DNA of 39,935 nt from an uncultured Coprococcus sp. GTDB taxonomy: Bacteria; Bacillota; Clostridia; Lachnospirales; Lachnospiraceae. The notes under the pieces were generated by a model, which worked only from the letters and a program-made list of their open reading frames with translations, had not been told where the DNA came from and ran no database searches. The position numbers were made by a program, and so were the translations under genes. Below, in pieces: positions 24,926-33,549 of the stretch (positions are counted from its first letter, which is position 1; each line of letters opens with the position of its first letter). The DNA lies in contig URJI01000012.1 of the NCBI GenBank assembly GCA_900548215.1, forward strand, positions 1 to 39,935. The letters run 5' to 3'.

Positions 24926-26797
24926 ATGAGAAAAGAATATGTTATGGGTAACGGAGCCATAGCCCTCGGTGCACTTGCGGCGGGTCTGAACCTTGTTGCC
25001 GGATACCCGGGCACTCCATCTTCGGAGATACTTGAGACAGTAGCAAAATACCCGCATGACGGAGTCCATGTGGAGTGGTCGGTAAATGAGAAAGCGGCTA
25101 TGGAGGTTGCCGCCAGTGCGTCATACAGTGGAGCGAGGACACTTGTGACCATGAAACAGGTGGGCCTCAACGTGGCATCGGATCCGCTTATGTCGCTGGC
25201 GTATGTTGGGATAAAGGGCGGAATGGTCATCGTGTCTGCGGACGATCCGGGACCGATATCGTCACAGACGGAGCAGGATACGAGGATGTTTGCAGATTTC
25301 TGCAGGATCCCGGTATTTGACCCGTCGACTCCTGAGGAGGCATATCAGATGATACAGGATGCATTTGACTATTCGGAGAAATACAAGACCCCTGTTCTGT
25401 TCAGACCGACAACCAGAGTGTGTCATGCATACGCATCCATAGAGGTAAAAGACGAGTGGAAGGCAAAGGAATATGAGGGATTTGTAAAGGATTCAAAGAA
25501 ATGGGTCATCTTCCCGAGATTGTCATTTGCCAATCATGCCATGATAGAAAAAAGAAATGTAGAGATTGGGGACGACTTCGGCAGCTACTCCATGAATACG
25601 GTGGAGGGCAGCGGCAGCAAGGCGGTATTTGCATCGGGAATCAGCTACTGCTATGCAAAGGAGACGCTTAAGAATGTGCCTGATGTGAAGCTGGTCCGTA
25701 TAGCAACCCCGCATCCGTTCCCAGAGCAGTTTGTGAAGGATGCGCTGGACGGAGTGACGGAGGTCATGTGTATTGAGGAGCTCAGCCCATACATAGAGAA
25801 TCAGATATTACGCCTTGCAGGCAGATATCATATGGATATAGATGTCAGGGGAAAGCAGACCGGGGATGTGCCGGCGAGCGGAGAGCTTTCTACTAACAAG
25901 GCTGCGGATATCCTGTGCGATTTTCTTGACCTTGAGAAGGCTTCCCAGGTGGATGTGTCAGATGCACCAGAACTTCCTGTGAGACCTCCGGTGCTGTGTG
26001 CAGGATGTCCTCACAGAGCGTCATTCTATGCGGTAAAGAAGGCGATGGCTGGAAGAAAGAGCTACTTCTGCGGAGATATAGGATGCTATACACTTGGAAA
26101 TGCCATGCCGCTTGACATGGTGGATACTTGTCTGTGCATGGGAGCCGGAATCACCATGGCGCAGGGCTTCCACTGGGTGGATGAAGACGGCGTGTGCTTT
26201 GCATTTGTGGGAGATTCCACATTCTTTGCGTCGGGTATGACAGGAGTGGTAAATGCAGTTTACAATGATGCGAATATGATTCTGTGTGTGCTCGACAACT
26301 CGACCACAGCCATGACGGGACACCAGCCACATCCGGGAACAGGACGCAATATGATGGGCCAGTTCGTGGACAAGGTGAGCATACAGAAGGTACTCGAGGG
26401 AATCGGAGTGAAGAAGATAGTCACTGTTGATCCGCTCGATCTTGAGGCCAGCGTGGCAGCAGTCAAAGAGTGTGCGGATATCAGAGGAGTTAAGGCGATC
26501 ATTTTCAAGTCGCCTTGTATAGCCATCACCAAGCCGTCCGGCAAGATGGAGATATCCGAAAAGTGCATACAGTGTAAGAAATGTATCAGAGAGATAGGCT
26601 GCCCTGCGATCATCCTGAAGGATGGCAAGGTGGCGATAGATGAAAGCCTGTGTACGGGATGCGGTCTGTGCGCACAGATCTGTCCGGTGGGTGCGATAAG
26701 TGATGCTGGCATGGGGGCAGACAAAACATCAGATTCTGCATGTGCGTGTTCAGATGCGGAGCCAAGAGCTGGGAAGGGAGGAACTGTCAATGAATAA
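24926..26797 (+). CDS. iorA: Indolepyruvate ferredoxin oxidoreductase, alpha subunit
   Basis: With IorB it oxidatively decarboxylates arylpyruvates (from Trp, Phe and Tyr transamination) to aryl-acetyl-CoA, reducing ferredoxin. The 623-residue subunit has an N-terminal pyruvate-ferredoxin-oxidoreductase-like domain (G-Y-P-G-T-P-S-S-E, E-W-S-V-N-E-K-A-A) and a TPP domain with C-A-G-C-P-H-R, G-D-I-G-C-Y-T-L-G and G-D-S-T-F-F-A-S-G...N-A-V-Y-N. Two C-terminal 4Fe-4S motifs follow (C-I-Q-C-K-K-C-x4-C-P and C-T-G-C-G-L-C-A-Q-I-C-P). About 30 extra Ala/Asp/Cys-containing residues close the protein. ATG 24926 has GGAAGG upstream; a TTG at 24908 is less likely. iorB overlaps its end by 8 nt. Confidence 0.96.
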   Translation: MRKEYVMGNGAIALGALAAGLNLVAGYPGTPSSEILETVAKYPHDGVHVEWSVNEKAAMEVAASASYSGARTLVTMKQVGLNVASDPLMSLAYVGIKGGMVIVSADDPGPISSQTEQDTRMFADFCRIPVFDPSTPEEAYQMIQDAFDYSEKYKTPVLFRPTTRVCHAYASIEVKDEWKAKEYEGFVKDSKKWVIFPRLSFANHAMIEKRNVEIGDDFGSYSMNTVEGSGSKAVFASGISYCYAKETLKNVPDVKLVRIATPHPFPEQFVKDALDGVTEVMCIEELSPYIENQILRLAGRYHMDIDVRGKQTGDVPASGELSTNKAADILCDFLDLEKASQVDVSDAPELPVRPPVLCAGCPHRASFYAVKKAMAGRKSYFCGDIGCYTLGNAMPLDMVDTCLCMGAGITMAQGFHWVDEDGVCFAFVGDSTFFASGMTGVVNAVYNDANMILCVLDNSTTAMTGHQPHPGTGRNMMGQFVDKVSIQKVLEGIGVKKIVTVDPLDLEASVAAVKECADIRGVKAIIFKSPCIAITKPSGKMEISEKCIQCKKCIREIGCPAIILKDGKVAIDESLCTGCGLCAQICPVGAISDAGMGADKTSDSACACSDAEPRAGKGGTVNE

Positions 26798-27362
26798 AGA
26801 TATTCTGGTCTGCGGTGTAGGCGGACAGGGAACGGTTCTTGCGTCCAAGCTCATCGCATCGGCGTATATGGCAAAGGGCGAGACAGTACATTCGGCGGAG
26901 ACCATAGGTATGGCGCAGAGAGGCGGAAGTGTCACGAGCCATGTGAGGATCGGTGAGGCGTATTCACCGCTGATAGCACAGGGCGGTGCTGACATTATAC
27001 TTGCGTTTGAGCCTGCAGAGGCGGTGCGCAATCTGGCTTATCTGAAAAAGGGAGGAATTGTCATCACCAACAACGTCCCGGTGAAACCGGCGACGGACTC
27101 ACTCATGAATTCAGGTTACGAGGCACAGCCTATGCTTGATTACCTGAAGGACAAATGTGACTGCATAGTCATGGATGGCGTATCGATAAGCCGTGAATTT
27201 GGTTCGGCAAAGTTCTACAACATAGCACTTCTCGGGGTTGCAGCAGCTAGTGGCAGACTGGGACTTGACGAGGCAGACATCATATCAGCCATTGAGAATG
27301 GAGTGAATCCGAAGTTTGTAGAGGTGAACAAGAAAGTATTTGAATATGCGATGAAGATGTAG
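26790..27362 (+). CDS. iorB: Indolepyruvate ferredoxin oxidoreductase, beta subunit
   Basis: The gamma-type catalytic partner of IorA, 190 residues. It starts with V-C-G-V-G-G-Q-G-T-V-L-A-S-K, the nucleotide-like loop of this family, and contains G-M-A-Q-R-G-G-S-V and the D-I-I-L-A-F-E-P-A-E segment. ATG 26790 follows GGGAGG by about 8 nt and overlaps the iorA stop (8 nt), so the two are translationally coupled. The open frame continues upstream inside iorA, but that part is not family sequence. Confidence 0.95.
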   Translation: MNKDILVCGVGGQGTVLASKLIASAYMAKGETVHSAETIGMAQRGGSVTSHVRIGEAYSPLIAQGGADIILAFEPAEAVRNLAYLKKGGIVITNNVPVKPATDSLMNSGYEAQPMLDYLKDKCDCIVMDGVSISREFGSAKFYNIALLGVAAASGRLGLDEADIISAIENGVNPKFVEVNKKVFEYAMKM

Positions 27363-27466
27363 TTGGCGTGACATATAAGTGATTTCAGCATGGGATGCAT
27401 CGGCCTTTGAAAGTATAAAGTGTATTTTTCAATGGGCTGACAAAAGGGAAAAGGAGAGTAAAAATT

Positions 27467-28708
27467 ATGAAGTTAAATGACACACAGCTCAGTCAGGTGG
27501 ACGCTCAGATAAAGAGGCTTGTAAAGACTGACAGCTATTATGGTAAGAAGTACAGAGAGCTTGGTATAACAGATGTGACAAGTCAGGAGGCATTTGAGGA
27601 ACTTCCGTTTTCAAGCAAGGATGACCTGAGAAATGCTTACCCGTTGGGAATACAGGCTGTTCCGGATGAGGAAGTGGTACGTATCCATTCATCTTCAGGA
27701 ACAACAGGAAAGCCGGTTATCATACCTTATACAGCAAAGGATGTCGATGACTGGGCAACCATGTTCGCAAGATGCTACGAGACAGCTGGAGTGACAAAGA
27801 AAGATCGAGTACATATCACACCGGGATATGGTCTGTGGACAGCCGGAATAGGATTTCAGGCAGGCGCGGAGAAACTTGGTGCCATGGTAATTCCTATGGG
27901 CCCTGGAAATACTGACAAACAGTTACAGATGATGATCGATCTTGAAAGTACAGTTCTCACAGCAACATCATCATACGCACTTCTTCTTGCCGAGGAGATA
28001 GATAAGAGAGGGCTTAAGGATAAGATACATTTGAAGAAGGGCGTATTTGGCTCAGAACGCTGGAGTGAGAAGAAGAGAAAGTATATAAAAGAGAAGCTTG
28101 GAATAGAGCTGTATGATATATATGGACTTACAGAGATCTATGGACCTGGTATCGGAATAAGCTGTGATGCCCAGAATGGAATGCACTATTGGGATGATTA
28201 TGTTTATATAGAGATAATAGACCCGAAGACCGGAAAGACTCTCCCTGACGGAGAGGAGGGAGAGATCGTTATCACTACTCTGGTTAAGGAGGGAGCTCCG
28301 CTCATCCGTTTCAGGACACACGATATATCAAGGATCATTCCGGGTGAGTGTCCATGCGGAAGAAAACATCCTAGACTTGATATCATCAAGGGCAGAAGTG
28401 ACGATATGTTCAAGGTACACGGCGTAAATATGTTCCCAAGCCAGGTTGAGGAGCTGCTTGCACTTGTGGATGGAGTCCCAAGTGAGTACACCATAAATAT
28501 AGCCCATGATGAGCCAGCCAATAAGGATATCATGCTGGTTACAGTCGAGGCCGAGGGACGTGTAGATTTTGAACAGACAGGACGTCAGATCAGAGATCTG
28601 TTCAAGTCAAGGATCGGAGTTACACCGAAGATCACTGTTGTCCCTGTTGGAACGCTGCCTAGAAGTGAGAAGAAGACACAGCGTGTCATCGACCATCGTG
28701 AGCAGTGA
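27467..28708 (+). CDS. paaK: Phenylacetate-CoA ligase family (AMP-forming aryl-acid CoA ligase)
   Basis: A 413-residue ANL-superfamily enzyme of the PaaK type: ATP + aryl acid + CoA to aryl-CoA + AMP + PPi. Motifs: S-S-G-T-T-G-K-P (P-loop), I-T-P-G-Y-G-L-W, Y-D-I-Y-G-L-T-E, F-R-T-H-D-I-S and the C-terminal R-S-D-D-M-F-K-V-H-G-V hinge. Next to iorAB it probably works on phenylacetate, 4-hydroxyphenylacetate or indoleacetate. It could run in reverse to yield ATP from the CoA ester, or activate the acid; sequence does not decide. AAGGAGAG lies 8 nt before the ATG. A 104-nt gap separates it from iorB, with no clear terminator. Confidence 0.92.
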   Translation: MKLNDTQLSQVDAQIKRLVKTDSYYGKKYRELGITDVTSQEAFEELPFSSKDDLRNAYPLGIQAVPDEEVVRIHSSSGTTGKPVIIPYTAKDVDDWATMFARCYETAGVTKKDRVHITPGYGLWTAGIGFQAGAEKLGAMVIPMGPGNTDKQLQMMIDLESTVLTATSSYALLLAEEIDKRGLKDKIHLKKGVFGSERWSEKKRKYIKEKLGIELYDIYGLTEIYGPGIGISCDAQNGMHYWDDYVYIEIIDPKTGKTLPDGEEGEIVITTLVKEGAPLIRFRTHDISRIIPGECPCGRKHPRLDIIKGRSDDMFKVHGVNMFPSQVEELLALVDGVPSEYTINIAHDEPANKDIMLVTVEAEGRVDFEQTGRQIRDLFKSRIGVTPKITVVPVGTLPRSEKKTQRVIDHREQ

Positions 28709-28737
28709 TATTTTAGAAGGGGTAGGAGTAATTAATT

Positions 28738-29454
28738 ATGAATTCAACTGATATAATTTCCTATATAGTTGCGTTTTTACTTGGGGTGGTGCTTTTCACT
28801 CTGGCGAATGAGATCATACTCAAGCTTCCGAACAATGAGAATATATTCAAGGGAAAACCGAAGAGTTTTGAGAAGTTTTCTCCGAGATGCTTATTCGTAC
28901 AGATACTTGGCGGAGTGTTCGGAGTGCTGATGGTGTGGCAGTTTGGTGTGAGCCTTGAGGCGGTCACGGTATTCCTGTTCTTTGCACTGCTGACTATCAT
29001 CACATTCATAGACGCGGACACCATGGAGATACCATTTGTGCTGAATGTATGCATACTGGTGCTTGGAGTTATATCCATATTCACAAGGGGAGGTTTTTCT
29101 CTGACAGGCGGCGATCTCTCACTTGTGAGCAGACTCATAGGAATGATTTGTGTGAGTCTTCCGCTGTTTCTGATAGTGCTGGTCATTCCGGATGGCTTTG
29201 GCGGCGGAGATATCAAGCTCATGTTTGCCGCAGGATTTTTCCTTGGCTGGAAGGCAACAGTCATAGCGTTTTTTATCGGACTTATCATTGGTGGATGCCA
29301 GGGTGTGATACTTCTTGCAAGGCGTAAGAAGGGCAAGGACGATCATTTCGCATTTGGTCCGGCGCTCAGTGTGGGACTGATGATCGCCACATTTGTGGGA
29401 CCTCATTTGATGAACAGCTATATCAATATGATCAAGGCATCGTTTTATGCGTAG
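28738..29454 (+). CDS. Type IV prepilin peptidase (A24), short form
   Basis: A 238-residue polytopic GxGD aspartyl protease that cleaves leader peptides of type IV pilins or pseudopilins. The two catalytic Asp regions are seen: F-I-D-A-D-T-M-E-I-P (D92/D94) and G-F-G-G-G-D-I-K-L-M (D158). The N-terminal methyltransferase region and its CxxC zinc motif seen in PilD are lacking, as in CpaA/TadV-type or processing-only forms. No pilin or secretion genes are nearby. It starts 29 nt after paaK (SD TAGGAG), so it may share that transcript, and a terminator follows. Confidence 0.88.
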   Translation: MNSTDIISYIVAFLLGVVLFTLANEIILKLPNNENIFKGKPKSFEKFSPRCLFVQILGGVFGVLMVWQFGVSLEAVTVFLFFALLTIITFIDADTMEIPFVLNVCILVLGVISIFTRGGFSLTGGDLSLVSRLIGMICVSLPLFLIVLVIPDGFGGGDIKLMFAAGFFLGWKATVIAFFIGLIIGGCQGVILLARRKKGKDDHFAFGPALSVGLMIATFVGPHLMNSYINMIKASFYA

Positions 29455-29490
29455 AAAATTGCAAAGTAATCATAGAATAGATACCAAAAG

Positions 29491-29523
29491 AATCGCTGCA
29501 GAGATAGTTGCGGCGATTTTTTT
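29491..29523 (+). terminator. Intrinsic terminator after the prepilin peptidase
   Basis: AATCGCTGCA pairs with TGCGGCGATT, then a T7 run. Between here and the next promoter (29524-29661) I see nothing beyond AT-rich sequence. Confidence 0.85.
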
Positions 29524-29661
29524 GTAAAAAAATTGGAACTAAATACGCAATACATTCAACGCTTATTACTACTTATGGTGTGGAGAATAATGCATATTCC
29601 GGAGAAATACAGTCAATAATTACTTCGGACGACTTGTTTGGATAAAGCATGGAATTATATA

Positions 29662-29690
29662 TTGTATAATTTCCATTTGAGAGATATACT
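29662..29690 (+). promoter_or_regulatory. Predicted sigma-A promoter of the acyl-CoA synthetase-lysA unit
   Basis: TTGTAT (29662-29667), 17-nt spacer, TATACT (29685-29690). The predicted start near 29697 is just before a 14-bp palindrome. Confidence 0.6.
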
Positions 29691-29705
29691 ATAGTAAGCG
29701 TGCAA

Positions 29706-29719
29706 TTTAACGCGTTAAA
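29706..29719. promoter_or_regulatory. Candidate operator: 14-bp perfect palindrome
   Basis: TTTAACGCGTTAAA lies about 10 nt after the predicted transcription start and 54 nt before the acyl-CoA synthetase ATG. This is the position of a repressor site. The regulator is unknown and not encoded next to it. Confidence 0.5.
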
Positions 29720-29772
29720 GCTTTTAATTGAGAAAGAAGAGCAATTATTAAGAGAGGTTAGGAGTTACGGTT

Positions 29773-31407
29773 ATGCCAATCACAGATTACTTAGAGAGAA
29801 ATGCCAGAGAATATGGAAATGATGTCGCTCTGGTAGAGATAAATCCTGATGTGCAGGAGACGAGAAGGGTTACATGGAGGGAATATGAGCTCATAGAGTC
29901 GAATCCTACATGCCAGTACAGAAGAGAGATCACATGGAGCGTGTTCAACGAAAAGGCAAACAGATTTGCAAATCTTCTGGTGTCACGCGGAATACAGAAG
30001 GGAGACAAGGTAGGTATCCTCATGATGAACTGCCTTGAGTGGCTTCCAATATATTTCGGAGTATTGAAGACAGGAGCCATAGTGGTTCCGTTCAACTTCA
30101 GATACGATGCGGAGGAGATCAAATACTGTGTAGAGCTTGCAGATGTCGACGTACTGGTATTTGGTCCTGAGTTCATCGGACGTATAGAGGCTGTCGTTGA
30201 CGAGATAGCTGAGAAGAGAATCCTCTTCTATGTGGGAGGCAACTGTCCTACATTTGCGGAAGATTATGACAAGTTGACATCCAACTGTTCAAGTGTATTC
30301 GAGAAGAGAGACATCAAGGACAGCGATGATGCGGCTATATATTTCTCATCCGGAACAACAGGATTCCCAAAGGCTATCCTGCACAACCATGAGAGCCTGA
30401 TGCATGCGGCAAAGGTCGAGAATGTACATCACGGACAGACAAAGGATGATGTGTTCCTGTGTATTCCTCCGCTGTACCACACAGGTGCCAAGATGCATTG
30501 GTTCGGAAGCCTGATAGTGGGTGGCAAGGCAGTTCTTTTAAAGGGCGTAAGCGCCAAGACCATACTTCAGACTGTAAGCGACGAGAAGTGTACTATAGTA
30601 TGGCTTCTGGTGCCATGGGCTCAGGATATACTGCTTGCCATAGAGAACGGTGATGTACACCTTGAAGATTATGAGCTGTCACAGTGGAGACTGATGCACA
30701 TCGGAGCACAGCCAGTGCCACAGAGCCTTATAAAGAAATGGAAAGAGATATTCCCTAACCATCAGTACGACACGAACTACGGACTTTCAGAGTCCATCGG
30801 ACCGGGTGCTGTACATTTGGGAGTAGAGAACATACATAAGGTCGGAGCCATCGGTGTGCCGGGATACGGATGGCAGGCAAAGATCGTGAATGAGGATGGA
30901 ACGGAGGTCGAGCAGGGCGCAGTCGGCGAGCTCATCCTCAAGGGTCCGGGTGTCATGACCTGCTACTACAAGAATCCAAAGGCGACTGAGGAGTGCCTGA
31001 AGGATGGCTGGCTGTACACGGGAGATATGGCTATGCAGGACGAAGATGGATTTATTTATCTTGTAGATAGAAAGAAAGATGTTATAATCAGTGGTGGAGA
31101 GAATATCTACCCTGTACAGATAGAGAACTTCCTCAGCAAATACGAGAAGATCAAGGACGTTGCGGTTATCGGTATCGCAGATGCCCGTCTCGGAGAGATC
31201 ACAGCGGCCATCATAGAGGTAAAGGATGGCATGACCTGCACAGAGGAAGAGATCAACGAGTTCTGTAAAGAACTTCCAAGATACAAGAGGCCAAGGAAGA
31301 TCATATTTGAGCACGTTCCGAGGAATGCTACAGGTAAGATAGAAAAGCCACTTCTTCGTAAGATGCACAAGAGTGAGAACCTTGTCGCAGCGGAGAACAA
31401 CGCATAA
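29773..31407 (+). CDS. Acyl-CoA synthetase, class I adenylate-forming (CaiC-like)
   Basis: A 544-residue ANL enzyme that activates a carboxylic acid to its CoA thioester through an acyl-AMP. Motifs: Y-F-S-S-G-T-T-G-F-P-K-A (about 190-201), N-Y-G-L-S-E-S-I-G, G-W-L-Y-T-G-D-M-A, D-R-K-K-D-V-I-I-S-G-G-E-N-I-Y-P and a C-terminal R-N-A-T-G-K-I-E-K with the catalytic Lys. An extra ~20 residues at about 30-55 contain two similar R-R-x-I/V-T-W strings. The substrate is not predictable; crotonobetaine/carnitine-CoA ligases are the nearest named relatives I recall. GGAG precedes the ATG. lysA follows after 18 nt in the same unit. Confidence 0.88.
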   Translation: MPITDYLERNAREYGNDVALVEINPDVQETRRVTWREYELIESNPTCQYRREITWSVFNEKANRFANLLVSRGIQKGDKVGILMMNCLEWLPIYFGVLKTGAIVVPFNFRYDAEEIKYCVELADVDVLVFGPEFIGRIEAVVDEIAEKRILFYVGGNCPTFAEDYDKLTSNCSSVFEKRDIKDSDDAAIYFSSGTTGFPKAILHNHESLMHAAKVENVHHGQTKDDVFLCIPPLYHTGAKMHWFGSLIVGGKAVLLKGVSAKTILQTVSDEKCTIVWLLVPWAQDILLAIENGDVHLEDYELSQWRLMHIGAQPVPQSLIKKWKEIFPNHQYDTNYGLSESIGPGAVHLGVENIHKVGAIGVPGYGWQAKIVNEDGTEVEQGAVGELILKGPGVMTCYYKNPKATEECLKDGWLYTGDMAMQDEDGFIYLVDRKKDVIISGGENIYPVQIENFLSKYEKIKDVAVIGIADARLGEITAAIIEVKDGMTCTEEEINEFCKELPRYKRPRKIIFEHVPRNATGKIEKPLLRKMHKSENLVAAENNA

Positions 31408-31425
31408 ACAGAAAGGACAAAAAAG

Positions 31426-32682
31426 ATGAAGACACCATTTATTACAAAGGCAAAGGCAGAGGAGATCATCAAGGAGATCCCTACACCATTTCACATTTAC
31501 GATGAAGAAGGAATCAGAGAGAATGCGCGAAAGCTTTACAAGGCGTTTTCATGGAATAAAGGATTCAAGGAGTATTTCGCTGTAAAGGCTACTCCAAACC
31601 CAACGATACTCAAGATCCTCAAGGAAGAAGGCTGCGGAACTGACTGTTCATCACTGACAGAGCTTATGATGTCAGACAAGATGGGATTTAAGGGCGATGA
31701 GATCATGTTCTCGTCAAATGACACCCCTGCAGAGGAGTTCGTGCTTGCAAAGAAGCTGAACGCAACCATCAATCTTGACGATTTCACACACATTGATTTC
31801 CTGGAGAAGTCAGCAGGGATCCCAGAGAAGATCTGCTGCAGATTCAATCCGGGTGGAAAGTTCTCCATATCTACCACCATCATGGACAACCCTGGTGATG
31901 CAAAGTATGGTATGACAAAGGATCAGATCATCGAGGCATACAAGATCCTCAAGGCAAAGGGCGTGAAGAGATTTGGAATGCATGCCTTCCTTGCAAGCAA
32001 TACAGTGACAAATGAATACTATCCAACACTTGCAAAGATTCTGTTCGAGACAGCAGTTGAGATCAAGGAGAAGACCGGAGTGAAGCTTGACTTCATCAAC
32101 CTGTCAGGTGGAGTTGGAATCCCATATACACCGGACAAAGAGCCAAATGACATCATGGTCATCGGCGAGGGTGTTAGAAAGGTCTATGAGGAAGTGCTTG
32201 TACCAGCAGGCATGGGTGATGTGGCTATCTTCACAGAGCTCGGACGTTTCATGCTGGCACCTTACGGACATCTGGTTACAACAGCCATCCATGAGAAGCA
32301 CACACACAAGGAGTACATCGGAGTGGACGCATGTGCAGTCAACCTCATGAGACCTGCTATGTACGGTGCATACCATCACATCACAGTCCTTGGCAAAGAG
32401 AATGAGCCATGTGATCACAAGTATGATGTGACAGGTTCACTGTGTGAGAACAATGACAAGTTTGCTATAGACAGAATGCTTCCAAAGATCGACATGGGAG
32501 ATATCCTTGTCATCCACGACACAGGTGCTCATGGATTTGCCATGGGATATAACTACAATGGAAAGCTTAAGTCAGCGGAGGTTCTGCTCAGACCGGACGG
32601 ATCATGGAAGCTTATCCGCCGTGCAGAGACACCGGAGGATTATTTCGCAACCATCAAGGACTTCTGGGATGTGGAATTATAA
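31426..32682 (+). CDS. lysA: Diaminopimelate decarboxylase
   Basis: Last step of lysine synthesis: meso-diaminopimelate to L-lysine and CO2. The 418-residue fold-type III PLP protein has the Schiff-base Lys in Y-F-A-V-K-A-T-P-N-P (K54), a Gly-rich phosphate loop (N-L-S-G-G-V-G-I-P), E-L-G-R (substrate Arg), and the active-site Cys supplied to the partner subunit in S-L-C-E-N-N-D-K (C340). F-A-M-G-Y-N-Y-N closes the site. It is 18 nt downstream of the acyl-CoA synthetase; no lysine riboswitch is visible before either gene. Related decarboxylases cannot be fully excluded, but the C-E-N and E-L-G-R motifs favour LysA. Confidence 0.9.
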   Translation: MKTPFITKAKAEEIIKEIPTPFHIYDEEGIRENARKLYKAFSWNKGFKEYFAVKATPNPTILKILKEEGCGTDCSSLTELMMSDKMGFKGDEIMFSSNDTPAEEFVLAKKLNATINLDDFTHIDFLEKSAGIPEKICCRFNPGGKFSISTTIMDNPGDAKYGMTKDQIIEAYKILKAKGVKRFGMHAFLASNTVTNEYYPTLAKILFETAVEIKEKTGVKLDFINLSGGVGIPYTPDKEPNDIMVIGEGVRKVYEEVLVPAGMGDVAIFTELGRFMLAPYGHLVTTAIHEKHTHKEYIGVDACAVNLMRPAMYGAYHHITVLGKENEPCDHKYDVTGSLCENNDKFAIDRMLPKIDMGDILVIHDTGAHGFAMGYNYNGKLKSAEVLLRPDGSWKLIRRAETPEDYFATIKDFWDVEL

Positions 32683-32731
32683 GATCCCATAACCGTGAAA
32701 TCTGAAATATATAGAGTCATATAACTAATGA

Positions 32732-32781
32732 AAATACCCATGGTATCAACCGACAGAAGTTGATTGATACCATGGGTATTT
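32732..32781. terminator. Bidirectional terminator between lysA and the agrA-like gene
   Basis: A perfect 18-bp stem (AAATACCCATGGTATCAA at 32732-32749 and its complement at 32764-32781) with a 14-nt loop, between convergent genes. The A and T ends give short U tracts in both directions. Confidence 0.8.
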
Positions 32782-32786
32782 GGCTA

Positions 32787-33524
32787 TTATGGCTGTGAAG
32801 TGGTTTTCTGATCCTCGAAATCCACCTGCAGCTCTGGCATGCTGAGATATTTTCTTCCGACCGGGATCTTCCTGGGACGAGGAGTGTCCAGCAGTATGGT
32901 CGCATTCCGCTTGTCATATGAACGGATATGATGTGCGTTGACCAGGTAGCTTCTGTGACATCTTATGAAGAAAGAAGGCGTTTCGGCTTCCAGATCGTTG
33001 AGCCGTATGCCCGATGTCACAAAAGATTCCTTTACAGTGTGTACATGCATATTGTGAAGTTCTGATTTGATGTAGTATATGTCGTCAGGCTTTATGCGCA
33101 TATACACTCCGCTTATATCCTTCAGCTCAACCAGAGGATCCTCAACCATGGACAGGTTCAGAAGTCTCTGTATTGCCTTGAGCAGCTCGGACTGGTCATA
33201 TGGTTTTGTGATGTAGTCGTAGCAGTTGGTGCTGTGTATGGCTCGCACTGCTTGATCTACAAGGGCGGTGACAAAAAGGATAGGCGTGGTCTGGTAGCCA
33301 TCCAGAGAACGGATGTATTCTCCCAGTGCGATGCCGTCCTTGTCCGGATCATTCCCAAGCTGTATGTCCAACAGGAAAAAGTTTATGACATTTTCGTTTA
33401 TAAGTCTGATTCCTTCGTCGTAGCTTGCGGCCTTCAGACATTCTATATCTCTGAAAGATTCTGATATCATCATCGCTGTCCCGTTTAATTGTGCTACGTT
33501 GTCTTCTACTATAAGTGCCTTCAT
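32787..33524 (-). CDS. agrA: LytTR-family response regulator, AgrA-like
   Basis: A 245-residue two-domain regulator. The receiver domain (1-120) has E7/D8, phosphoacceptor D53 in F-L-L-D-I-Q, T86 and K107 (Y-I-T-K-P-Y). A LytTR DNA-binding domain follows (about 135-235), with F-I-R-C-H-R-S-Y-L-V-N and I-P-V-G-R-K-Y. LytTR domains bind pairs of ~9-bp direct repeats one or two helical turns apart; two such arrays occur in this locus. It lies 25 nt downstream of the agrC-like kinase on the same strand, with AAGGAGG 7 nt before the ATG. It is predicted to read the AgrD peptide signal and activate the divergent agrB-agrD genes. Confidence 0.9.
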   Translation of the reverse strand: MKALIVEDNVAQLNGTAMMISESFRDIECLKAASYDEGIRLINENVINFFLLDIQLGNDPDKDGIALGEYIRSLDGYQTTPILFVTALVDQAVRAIHSTNCYDYITKPYDQSELLKAIQRLLNLSMVEDPLVELKDISGVYMRIKPDDIYYIKSELHNMHVHTVKESFVTSGIRLNDLEAETPSFFIRCHRSYLVNAHHIRSYDKRNATILLDTPRPRKIPVGRKYLSMPELQVDFEDQKTTSQP

Positions 33525-33549
33525 GTTAAATCCTCCTTCTATTATGTGT

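Noticed and set aside
29455..29772. Lysine or other riboswitch before the acyl-CoA synthetase-lysA unit
   Set aside because: The predicted leader is about 75 nt, too short for a lysine riboswitch, with only a 14-bp palindrome visible.
30787..31494. 235-codon minus-strand frame opposite the acyl-CoA synthetase
   Set aside because: It lies wholly antisense to a well-supported gene, is rich in Cys and Leu, and has no domain or SD.
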